Positions 1 to 8,746 of a stretch of DNA of 15,989 bases are shown piece by piece (the first letter of the stretch is position 1; the number at the start of each line of letters is the position of its first letter). Made by a program: the position numbers and the translations under genes. The stretch spans positions 1-15,989 of the forward strand of contig JAJKFJ010022945.1 in the NCBI GenBank assembly GCA_027382625.1, read 5' to 3'. The notes under the pieces were generated by a model. The model saw only the letters and a list, made by a program, of their open reading frames with translations, searched no databases and had not been told where the DNA came from. The stretch comes from Tetmemena sp. SeJ-2015 (lineage: Eukaryota > Ciliophora > Spirotrichea > Sporadotrichida > Oxytrichidae).

Positions 1-1041
1 TTATCATGATGTTCTCTGGCTTGAGATCTCGGGAAATCCCAACTCATGCAACTCCATCACTCCTCTAACGAGGTCAGTGAGAATAGCAGTAAGCTAGTAC
101 TTGTTGCGCCTCGTGCTGAGAAATTCTCTTAGTGTGATCTCCCATTTAGGAAGGCGAATGGCGATGTAATCATGATCGATAAGAACACCAGCAAGATGAA
201 GAACGTACTTCAAGTTTTTGTCCCTCGCTTCTCTCAACACTGTCAGTTCGTTCGCGAACTCAAGACCTCTCTCTTCCTTCTTTACAAGGTATTCGTAAGG
301 GAAGATCTTGTAAGCATACTCTTCTTGTATGATGGTGTCTCTTCGCTTCGCATCAGCAAGGTGGAGGTAATTTTGAACACACTCCTCCAAAGTTACAACT
401 CTCAAGCATGGAGTCTTGCTTTGAGCTAGCTGAAACTTTACTGACACCATACACTAAGGCTTCTGATTCATGAACTCAATCTTCCTCTTCTTCTCCTCTT
501 GCTTCCTCTTTAGTTGAACCTTGTCAAGGTATCGTGCTTGCCTCTTAGCTGGCACCATCTTTAAAGTTTCTTTATCCTCAATTACGAACTCAGCCATGTG
601 CTTCTTCTCCATGTGTTTCTTGAGGAAAGCAGAGTGAGAGAATGTCTGCTCACAAGTTGAGCAAGGATAGCGACCGTCCACTTTCTAATGCTTCATATAG
701 ATCTTAGGTTTGTCTGAGTGGACTTCCTTGATGTGCCGCTTGAGGCTCTGAGGATATTCGAACTGTCGTTGACATTACTCGCATTCAAAAAGTTTCTTCT
801 CCTCATTGATCTCTGGAGCAGCAACAAGAGGAGCATCAGGTGCGATAGTTTAAACGCCCACCGACTTCTCAACTCTTGGCTTGACAATTTAAAGCACAGA
901 GATCTCTTGCTCGAGCTCAAGTTCAGAGAGCTCTCCCTTGCACTTAGTGCACACAGCATCTTGTTTGGTTGCTGTTCCGAACATTAGTTTAGCTTGTGTT
1001 TGCTAAGGTTGTACTTGTCTCTTAGCTAGGTTGGTTGCCAT
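1..1041 (-). CDS. TBE '57 kDa' C2H2 zinc finger + protein kinase protein, left copy, partial and frameshifted
   Basis: Reads from ATG at 1041 to the window edge with TAA/TAG as Gln. Its sequence matches the right copy (14778-15989) from the start through about residue 335: a CxxC pair (C31/C34), two C2H2 fingers (C87-C90-H103-H108 and C127-C130-H143-H148), a lysine-rich linker, then the kinase N-lobe with K245 and E265. Near 31-37 the right copy's 11 bases, which encode the Val-His-Arg start of the catalytic loop, are replaced here by 7 bases rich in G and A runs. This is a net loss of 4 nt that shifts the frame and removes the HRD motif. Either this copy is a broken gene or this is a consensus error; the substitution has the same homopolymer character as the changes at 10-13 kb. 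In TBEs the product is an accessory protein of unknown function. The gene is divergent from the 22-kDa-type gene. Confidence 0.85.
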
Positions 1042-1220
1042 CTTAAATTCAAATTTTAAATTATGAAGAGCCCGCCACTTATTATTATGTATGCTGTTGC
1101 CTAGGTGCAGAGCACTCACGAGAACATCAGAGTGCAAAAGATGTCAGTTATTGATGTTCTTCATCTTTCTTATTTATTATTAGATAGCTCCATATTTATC
1201 TCTTATTCTGCTTGTTTTTT

Positions 1221-1395
1221 TGCTACGAATTAAGTTCAAAACGCAGTTAGTAGTGCTACTAATTCCGTTGGCAACCATGTTAGTAATGTCGACGTCACGA
1301 AAGGCTTAAAAATAGCTGCTACTAATTTCATTGCAACGCGATTGAACTGCTACTAATTAAGTTGCAGCAACTTTAGTATTGCTACTAATTAAGTT
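1221..1395 (+). repeat. Five 16-bp repeats in multiples of about 32 bp, left copy
   Basis: Copies of TGCTACTAATTAAGTT or close variants start at 1221 (TGCTACGAATTAAGTT), 1254 (TGCTACTAATTCCGTT), 1317 (TGCTACTAATTTCATT), 1348 and 1380 (both exact). The steps are 33, 63, 31 and 32 bp, that is about one or two units of 32 bp, close to three DNA turns, so the sites would lie on one face of the helix. A reversed TTAGTA core precedes the second copy (1247-1252), and another lies at 1280-1285 inside the double-length step. This looks like an array of binding sites for one protein. Candidates include the element's own zinc-finger protein or a host factor; no binder is shown. Confidence 0.7.
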
Positions 1396-1433
1396 TTAAG
1401 TATAATTAGTATTAATTTAATGGAGCCACCACA

Positions 1434-1441
1434 TATAAAAA
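1434..1441 (+). promoter_or_regulatory. TATA box for the 22-kDa-type gene, left copy
   Basis: A perfect TATAAAAA lies about 40 bp downstream of the last 16-bp repeat and about 175 bp upstream of the ATG at 1615, on the coding strand. The same element is conserved in the right copy. Its role is inferred from sequence and position. Confidence 0.5.
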
Positions 1442-1614
1442 GGAGCTCCATCTTCACAACTTGCACCTGATTCGCTTAGTTCTCTAGCTCTATCTATTTC
1501 AGCTTGTCATCCTATAGGATCTCACTATTAAATAGTAAGACTTTAGCTTCGTTCGGATCTAGATCAATAATAATAACTTTGATTTTCAAATAGAACAACG
1601 AGTACTCGAGCAAG

Positions 1615-2409
1615 ATGGTGGAAAACTTGAATGTTAAGCGATTAAGAGTGGAAGCGCAAGAGTTGAGCAACAGGTTCCGAAGCAAGGAAGACCTCTACAG
1701 GTACCTCACTTAGCAAGGTAAGAAGCTCTCATATGGAGTAACAATAATCTTAGTTGGTTTGTTCCTTCCGACAATGTATGGAACAAAGATCTCGTTCCTC
1801 AAAAACAATTCTTGCTGATGAGAAGAAAGCTCTCAAAACAATCGATGTCAACATGATGGAGATCCCAAACTATCCTGAGATCTCAGTCACTAATATGTAT
1901 GACGATGCGATGGGAGATCCGGAGGTTGCTCTATTCCTTCCTAACAAGGAACAACTCTCAAACAAGTTGCCAGAACGAAGGTTCTTCTTTGGCGTCCTTG
2001 CTACTGTACGTGCAGAGTACCTCAAAGAGATCATTGAAGATGCACACAGGAAGAGATTCTAAGTAGAGGAGAACGACCCAAAGAAGCAAGGAATAGTTAT
2101 CAGCGACGAATGGTTTGAGCAGCTTCAGAAGTATCCCTACTTCTCTAGTAAGTTTTAGAGTTTAACTGTGTAGAGAAACCTGGCACTGGCATCTACTTAA
2201 TGAAGGAGAGAGCAAAGGTATTCAGAGCACGGAAGCAAAATACAAGCATCGAGGTGAGCAAGCGTCTATCACTATACAAACTTAGGGACGACGAGATGCA
2301 CATAGATGCGGGAGCAGGTTCGAAGATGAGGAAGCTAGGTCCATCTGGCCCAACAGAAGAGAGAAAGGAACCTCTTAAGAATCCCTTCTTCCCAGATAAG
2401 CAAAAGTGA
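1615..2409 (+). CDS. TBE '22 kDa'-type protein, left copy (one frameshift; possible tiny intron)
   Basis: ATG at 1615 opens a frame with an in-frame TAG read as Gln at 1711-1713. The N-terminus is charged, followed by a hydrophobic stretch at about residues 39-57 that could be a membrane helix, then an acidic/basic soluble region. At about 1800-1805 this copy has one extra base compared with the right copy, which breaks the frame; the right copy reads straight through. Corrected for that base, the unspliced frame ends at TGA 2201-2203, giving about 195 residues, which fits a 22-kDa product. A second, lysine-rich open stretch then runs to TGA 2407-2409. It joins the same protein if 2148-2173 is removed as an intron, giving about 255 residues ending 6 bp from the convergent transposase stop. 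Function is unknown; I recognise it by context only. Confidence 0.75.
2148..2173 (+). other. Candidate 26-nt intron in the 22-kDa-type gene, left copy
   Basis: Begins GTAAGT and ends GTGTAG. Its length is 2 modulo 3, so its removal joins the upstream frame to the downstream lysine-rich frame at a reconstituted AAG codon and bypasses the TGA at 2201. The same bases occur in the right copy at 13640-13665. An 11-nt alternative ending at 2158 (TTTTAG) would restore the same frame. It could equally be an ancestral frameshift, with the real protein ending at 2203. Very short introns are known in some ciliates; this one is an inference. Confidence 0.35.
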
Positions 2410-2415
2410 CTTAAG

Positions 2416-3467
2416 TCATTAAGTTAAGCTTAAATACTTTTCCTAAATATTCACTCTACCTTATCTCGCACATAACTTTGTCTTCTCTTCTTCCACTCTC
2501 TTACAACTACTCACTATTAAATCCTCTGTATCGATAGCTTAATCATGCATCAAGTGATAGAGCAGCAGCTTCTTATAGTGTCCCTTAACTAAGTTCCAGT
2601 AAAACTCAATGCCGTTGAACTCTGGCGAGTATGGAACATTAAAAACAGGAGTGATGTTCAACTCAGCGTATGCCTTCTTCGCTTCCTTTGTCTTGTGTAC
2701 GCTGAGGTTGTCAACGAGTAGAACGATCTCACCGTCTGTGATCTTCTCTCTGAGCTTCTTAAGGAACGCAACATACTGCTCTCGCTTGATAGAGCGAGGA
2801 TGAAGGACATAAGCTTCTAAGCCTGAGTCTTCGCTGATTCCTGCAAGTAACGCACTTGTAGTTATATTTACTTTCTACTCGTAAACTTCTATGTTATCGT
2901 GCTTCTTGTACCAACTCTTCTTCATGAAGGTGTTGTGTGTGAACACAGCTTCGTCAGCACATACAAACTTCACGCTATCCCTCTCACACCTGAGCAGCTA
3001 GTCGTAAATATATTTCAGATTATTATAATAAAATGGCTTAGTGAAGTCTATAACGCGCTTCACTCGATTCACAGTTTTGTACGTTATGCCATTTCAACGA
3101 TAGATGTTTGCTACATCTACGAGAATTCTTGAGATAAGGAAACTATCTATGGAGATCTTCGCGCGCTACTCCAAACTGAAGTGCGCTTAGTGGCGAAGAG
3201 TTTGAGGACAATCAAATAATTGATGTGCACATCTTGAAACTTAGAAGTGCGATGAGGAACAGCTGCAATCTAACTTTCTCATCTGCAAAGAACTTTCAAA
3301 TGCGAGAGTATAGTGCGCGCTGGCACTCTCAACATTTTTGCGATGGAGTTGATGTTGAGATGGTATTACTACTGATAAGGTGACTCATCCATACTTAGAG
3401 TCACAAATGAACTGAGATAGGATGGGATCATGTAGTTATTTTTGAGTAATTTCGCGTTTGACTGCAT
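2416..3467 (-). CDS. TBE '42 kDa' DDE transposase, left copy, interrupted near the N-terminus
   Basis: About 350 codons, as expected for a 42-kDa transposase, ending in TGA at 2416-2418. The frame from about 3093 down is open, with several TAA/TAG as Gln, and carries the catalytic triad: Asp in an ADEA context (2953-2955), Asp in LLVDN (2710-2712) and Glu in an SPEFNGIEFYW block (2605-2607). The last two have 34 residues between them, the Tc1/mariner-IS630 DD34E layout. The start is taken as ATG 3467; its frame gives a helix-turn-helix-like segment (SIAKMLRVPARTILSHLK) but stops at TGA 3279-3281. The downstream frame has a TGA at 3094-3096 where the neighbours look like another DNA-binding helix. 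So there is at least one frameshift and one nonsense codon, from decay, sequence error or an unseen intron. It is convergent with the 22-kDa-type gene, 6 bp apart if that gene extends to 2409. Confidence 0.85.
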
Positions 3468-3540
3468 GATTATAAGTATTAATAAGAAATTAATTATCAC
3501 AACTATTTTCACTTTCTTATCATATTATGGGTTTGGAGTG
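3468..3540 (-). repeat. Probable inner terminal repeat of the left TBE copy, telomere-like tip
   Basis: The 73 bp between the transposase ATG and the loss of mirror similarity are very AT-rich and end in TGGGTTTGGAGTG (3528-3540), which resembles G4T4 telomeric repeats with shortened runs. TBE terminal repeats are about 78 bp and carry C4A4 at the tip, so size and position fit. The right copy shows a clearer CCCAAAACCCCC at the same place. The opposite terminus is outside the window, so the repeat nature is inferred. Confidence 0.45.
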
Positions 3541-4311
3541 CTATTCATTTCTCTTGCCAACTTCCGCACTGCATCATCTCTACTTAGCAACTGGTTAAGT
3601 TCTCTCAGCGTAATCTAATTATAATGTAGCTCGATAAGATGTAGGCGCAGAGATAGAAGCGCTATCTTAAATGCAATCAGCATTCAAGTCTCCTACAATT
3701 TCCTATGCTAAATCTTCGAGTAAGATCCATCACTTTAGTAACTAGCTTGCACCTACATGCATTGCGAGTCACGTTGAATCGAAGTATGATCAGTGATGTT
3801 CAAACAAGTGAAAAGTGCAATTCTTGAAGTCAGAAACTCAGACTCAGTTTTCGGTGTCCAACTCTCCACAGTTAGACATAATTGATCGTTTTGCAAGCCG
3901 AATCAACCAATCGATTTCGCAATCAAACACTCCTAATGCAGGCACTCAATATGCTGCAAACCAATTGCAAATGAGTGGTTAAGGAATAGCACTTATTATC
4001 CTGGGTAAAATCGGTGAATGTTGAAGACCATATTTTTAGTGGTGACAAACGATTTATCAATTCGGCATTGACATTGTCAAGAAATTCCACTTATTCTTGA
4101 GTCGAAAATGAATTTATAAATTATAATAGGTACCATTCAAAGTAGGACATTTTCTCGAAGAACGCAGTTCATATCTGTGAGCTCAAGAATCAGTCCAGTT
4201 ATTCACAAATTAACTGTTTGAGTGCTTCATCAGAACTCAGCCACTTAATGAAGAGATTCCATTCATCACTTCTTAATGATCCTGATTTCATTTATGAGTA
4301 TAGTATACTAT

Positions 4312-5544
4312 TATGAGTACTGTTGTAGGTTAGACCAACACGTGTATGACGAAATTCCAGGAGATTTTTTGCTCGCTACAAATGTGAATGAATTTCAAGA
4401 GTACATAGATACTCCACTGACTTTCACATAACGTGCCTGAATCTATCCTGTCTACTCTGCTGAGATCAGATTGAGTTCTCTACCTCTGGCAAAGCCGAAC
4501 GCCTAACTCGTACGAACAAAATTACACTCCTGATTGAGATCTGAAGCATTAGTTAAATGAACCGCATTGATTGGCGACGTTATTGACCAAAATCGGTGAA
4601 GCTAGGTGTACATCATGTTAGATAGTACATTCTCGATTTGGCTGCTTGAATTGAAACTTCTATTTGGAGGTATATTATCGATAAAATCGGAATATTCAAG
4701 ACAAGTACCAATTCGCTTGGGCCGTGCCGTCATAGGTCCCTCACTGATCATCTGAACATCAGCAACCATATTAGCTCTAGGTATTCACAAAGATTACTAC
4801 TTATAGGCAATGCAAGATACAGCGATACATACAATTAAGCTAGCATTTGACATGCTAACGTTCATCCTATTAATGGAGCTAAATTTCATGGAAGCAGTGA
4901 ACTAATTTCAGTACTATACAACCTTGAATTACTCAGTTAAGCGAGCTCATTCTGAATGGAGAGTTTGGCGAGTGAGTTCTTAAAATTCAGCATGCCATAT
5001 CAGCTGTGAGGGCCATTTCGTTGAAGTACTCTTCACAGTATACTTAACTACCATCTGCTAGGGGAAATCTATGCAGCTAAAAGAATGCATTTGAAAGATT
5101 AGACTTCATTTGCTGATGAATGCCTAAAATACCCATGCGATAAACTATAAATTGCATAAAGGAAACTTGGCTGCCATGATTTTAGCAATGTGTGAAGCAT
5201 TAAGACCATTGCTCAGCCACAAGTAAGTTGAATTTGAGCCTGTCGATAATTTTGAGGTATTTGGTCAAATGATAAGTGAAATGAATTCATACTAGCTTGC
5301 AAGAGTTCGCTTAGGCCCACTCATTGATCAAGTACTCATGCTTCACAGCTGCAATACGGTAAACGGACGAATCTAATGCACTTCCACGAATTGCCATGGC
5401 TATTGCGTTGTAGCAAGATGAACGCTCTCTAAAATCTTGAATGCCAGAAGTATTGTCTAGTTGATCATATCTTCAAGAAGATTGAAGTCAGAGACCAAGA
5501 GAAAACTATCTACGATCACATAGTGGAGCTTGAATGACCAGTGA
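4312..5544 (+). other. Weak long reading frame broken by several TGA codons
   Basis: One plus-strand frame runs from 4312 to 5541 with TAA/TAG as Gln, broken by TGA at 4438-4440, near 4531, at 4558-4560, near 4597, and at 4753-4755, 5092-5094 and 5419-5421, ending at TGA 5542-5544. In 4561-5520 I counted about 30 TGA triplets in all frames but only four in this one, where about ten would be expected. That is a mild depletion, and the frame was picked after looking. A frame one base off at 4101-4313 and another at 3812-4021 could continue it upstream. If real, it is a decayed or error-damaged gene. No domain is recognised. Confidence 0.2.
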
Positions 5545-7582
5545 GTTAAAAAGCTAGGCAACTATAGTGAATTCTCTCTGAAGTTCCTTCTTTGCGGCAT
5601 TTACAAGCGACCTCTGACTTGCACAGTTGCTCTCTCTAACTACATCTGCACCCTGGGGTAATTCTGGAGCCCTGAAGTCGTTCTTCACAAATAAGCATCT
5701 CCTGAGATGCCAGCAATGAGAGTACGAAGCGCTTGCCTTGAAGAAAGCGAAGTATTCAAGATACGCTAGCGGTTGCATTTTTGCTTACAGGAAGAGCGAG
5801 AAAATCCGTACTGACTAGTCAAAGAGATCTAGTCGATAGGAGCCTTCGATCGAAAACTCTCGATGAAATTTCTGTGCAGAGATAGTCTTGTGCCAAATTC
5901 AATTTCAAGATGCATCGAATGCGGTTTGCTCTTATTCAGTGCAGAAGAACTCTATGATGTTCTGCAATCCCGATTCAAGTCCCTGAATCGTAGTTTGAAA
6001 ATAAAGACTGCTATACTTTGCTTTTGTGAGATACGATCTACACGATCACCATCTAGTGCTTGCAACGTATAGTATCTCGCACTGTCGATAACATTCTAAG
6101 ACCAAGTCGAGTATTTAAATCTTGTACCAGACTTCACTGACCGATGCAACAACTGAGAGATTCAACGTCGACAGATTAGGTGTTACTTGACACTGATATG
6201 GTTCTTGAGCTCACTCTGAAAGCAATGGTCAACGAAGCGTACGTTTAAGTTCGCTTTAATGCTGACTTGATCTAATGGAGAGACGATCAGATCTTGCTCT
6301 CTACGAGGGAGATATTACTCCTGTATGTCACGATGAAGAATAGCTCGTGCGGATCAGTTCAGAGAACAGCTGAGATTTATGCTAAAGAGATGTTTCAGCT
6401 TGAATCGACTAAAAAGCACTGTTCAGAATTGCATCAGCTTAGATCTAGATTATGACTGAGAAACTATATGAGTTCTTCATCTTCAGATTAGAGCTAATGA
6501 GGATGAGGAGTAGCAAGTACTTAATGGCATCATTATTCATTTCGACACTGACGTCTGACTTCGAGCGCTTCGTCGATCAGCGAGCCTAATTTGAATATAC
6601 GTTCAGTAAGACTCCCGATTTACCTTGATTCTCAAGTTAAGTCTGACCTGCAGTGTGATTACAATTCCATAATGACCAAAGTAGCTTTGCATGGACTGTT
6701 TTAGGAGATAGTTCAAGTACATTGTTTCGCCAATCAGGATCTGAGAATATTGATTCATTCGCTTCAATACGTAGATTGTGACTTAGCGAAGATAGTTTTC
6801 CCAGATTTGCTCTAATGGTACAAGTGCAAGTTTGATGAGCATTCTTTAGATTGGTCTGCAAGTATCTCTCAGCTTAGCGCAATTCACTCTTACTGAGCTT
6901 CGTTAGTAGCATAGAGATGTGCAAGTCTTTTGTGCAGATGAGCCAAAGCTGATTTTGAGACACTTGAATTTCTTCATTCTTTGACCATGACACAAATATC
7001 TCTCTCCAAATCTAGATCTAGGATAAATGAGAAATATGTTTGTTCGAACTCTTCATCTGCATGTTAGCTCCATGATCATATCTTAATCCAGCATTTTTCG
7101 AGGAAACGATACTCTGCGCATCACAGCGAGTAATTTTGCTACTTCAAGTGATCAACTCGGCTTGCAGGATTGACTGATATCACGTGTGGATAGTGCACGA
7201 AAGTATCTCAAAACTAATTTGACACGCTTCAAGAATCTCTTTGATCACTTTTTTGCAACATAAGAGAATCGCTTAACTCTTAACTCATCAAAGCGTTTGT
7301 ACAGTGACAAGAAGTTGCACTCTATCATTTGTCATGGATCGCGAGTATTCCTGGATTAATGCTTGCTCTTGCTTGACGAATTTGATCAACTACGATTAGG
7401 GGCGGTATTACCTTGAGGTGAAGAGTCTGCCAACGGCTGTCTTGAAATTTAAAATAGCTAAGTTAATTGGAAATACTTAAATTATATAAGCTGCACATTT
7501 TTGACTAACTTCATCAGAGAATTCAGATTCATCGCTCCAACATCTTAGACTTATGAAGTTTGACTCTTGAAGTATGGATTGA

Positions 7583-8044
7583 ATAGTCTATAATCTCTCG
7601 ATTGTAGCTAATCTATTATTTCTCATAAACTTGCCAGAATTCACCAAGCGTTGTATCTTCACTAATCAGGATAATTTCCTAAATACCATTCTCCTTTCAT
7701 CTTCTCATATCAGAGATCTCTGTCGTTTACGGCTGTCAAGGCACGATAAACTTACTGCTAAGCTAATTTCTTCAGAAATTGAAACATTTCGCTTAAAAGT
7801 CAAATTCAACTGTCATGTAAGAATTGTCATTCGTCCAATGCGAAGCTTAGGAGTCAATTATAGACAAACAGATAGTTGCACAGAGCACTGCATTGCTTCA
7901 ACGGTGAATGACTTATGCGCTTTTGCATTTTACAGATGGATAGTACTCGAGAGCTATAGACAGTCTAATTTTCGTGAAGTACTAAGGACCGATCAAATAC
8001 AAGAGTCTTGCAATCGTTAGAATCATGACGATGAAGTTAAGTGA
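7583..8044 (+). other. Unassigned open reading frame, 153 codons
   Basis: This is the longest stretch in the central region free of all three classical stops (about 145 codons), with a single TAG near the end and TGA at 8042-8044. Its first ATG is well inside the frame (near 7838), so no convincing start was found. The predicted peptide is basic and cysteine-containing, with no signal peptide, membrane helix or known motif visible. My rough estimate is that a frame free of all three stops this long is unlikely in random sequence of this composition, but it is a single case and could be chance. Confidence 0.25.
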
Positions 8045-8497
8045 AGAATTTGACTTTAAGTGTAATTTGATTATCACTTTTTGAATCACATCTGAGTAGA
8101 ATATAAATGATAGTTCAAAATTGAGTGAGAGTAGCTGATTTACTAGACCTCTGCGTATAAATGTTTTCTTAACGTACTTCACTATTATATCAGAATGGAT
8201 TCAGACAGCAGCTGACTCATATAACTGCAGATTTTCTAACGTGTTCTCGCTATTGCCTGTTCTGACATGCGCCTCATAGTACTGAGCATTTGTCAAATAT
8301 AGATTCAATCGAGTGACCGTATAGCAAGGATGTACAGATATCACGTGCGGTAGTCTTGCGATCTACGTTTGAATTCGACATATGATAAATTCTTAAGTAA
8401 ATGCAAATACCTTGAGAGATGGTGCATTAAGCTCATCTGATATCTTTAGTGACTAGATCCTTACTTTGTTATCTTTACTCATAGATTAGTCAAAACC

Positions 8498-8746
8498 ATG
8501 GAAACGAGCAAGTACTATACAGAAGCAATGACATCCTTCACTGACAGCTTCTCAGCGATCGAATTTTTTGATTCAGGAAATCTTAAGGTTCAGATTTTCT
8601 CTTATCGTGCACTCTAGTTTCTTGGACGAAATAAGCATGAAGCTCCTTATTTATTCCGAAGGCTCGAAGGAAAACATGGTGATTCACATTTCATAAAGAC
8701 TTCGAAGAGCAACTTTCGATGTCGTAACCTAACATAGATAGATTGA
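8498..8746 (+). other. Unassigned short open reading frame, 82 codons
   Basis: Begins at ATG 8498 (peptide start METSKYYTEAMT) and ends at TGA 8744-8746, with in-frame TAG codons read as Gln. The composition is protein-like, with alternating hydrophobic and charged residues and a basic C-terminus. No domain is recognised. The length is ordinary for a TGA-only stop code, so it is listed only as a candidate exon or macronuclear-destined segment. Confidence 0.18.

Larger units (their letters stand above)
1042..1614. promoter_or_regulatory. Divergent intergenic control region, left copy
   Basis: A 573-bp spacer between the starts of the zinc-finger/kinase gene (minus) and the 22-kDa-type gene (plus), so it must carry both promoters. 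It is AT-rich. It contains five copies of a 16-bp motif (1221-1395), a TATA box facing the plus-strand gene at 1434, and an AT-rich leader just upstream of the kinase ATG (about 1042-1065). No open frame of note was seen. That it works as a promoter is inferred from gene orientation and the TATA box. Confidence 0.65.
1..3540 (-). mobile_element. TBE-like DNA transposon, left copy (outer end beyond the window)
   Basis: Contains, in order, a zinc-finger/kinase gene (minus), a 22-kDa-type gene (plus) and a DD34E transposase gene (minus), the gene content known for telomere-bearing elements of Oxytricha and relatives. The inner boundary is set near 3540, where similarity to the mirror copy at 12250-15822 stops and a telomere-like G/T motif lies. 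The other terminus is outside the window, so terminal inverted repeats cannot be compared and the target duplication cannot be checked. The called strand is that of the transposase. Family membership rests on gene content and motifs, not on a database match. Confidence 0.82.

Noticed and set aside
172..429. 85-codon plus-strand frame opposite the kinase domain (mirrored at 15390-15647)
   Set aside because: Antisense shadow of the kinase N-lobe coding sequence.
693..987. Leucine/serine-rich frames of 88-89 codons overlapping the kinase gene in other frames (mirrored at 14832-15126)
   Set aside because: Shadows of the zinc-finger/kinase gene, which explains this stretch as a single long frame with zinc-finger motifs.
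2609..3132. Plus-strand frames of 64 and 77 codons
   Set aside because: Antisense to the catalytic part of the transposase, whose DD34E motifs fix the real strand as minus.
3541..5500. Idea that 10323-12248 is a smeared reverse complement of 3541-5500, making the whole window one palindrome
   Set aside because: A short match near 12240 fits, but isolated 10-base matches further in imply inconsistent offsets, so it is unproven by eye. A low-stringency alignment would settle it.
5554..6861. Three frames of 69-74 codons (5554-5778 minus, 5863-6072 plus, 6637-6861 minus)
   Set aside because: Lengths are ordinary for chance in this composition, with no motif and no consistent strand; noted in the central-region entry only.
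7176..8350. Near-identical 14-mers GATATCACGTGTGG (7176) and GATATCACGTGCGG (8337) that suggested a diverged 1.16-kb duplication
   Set aside because: Flanking sequence does not align convincingly, and one shared word of about 12 bases is expected by chance in 6.8 kb.
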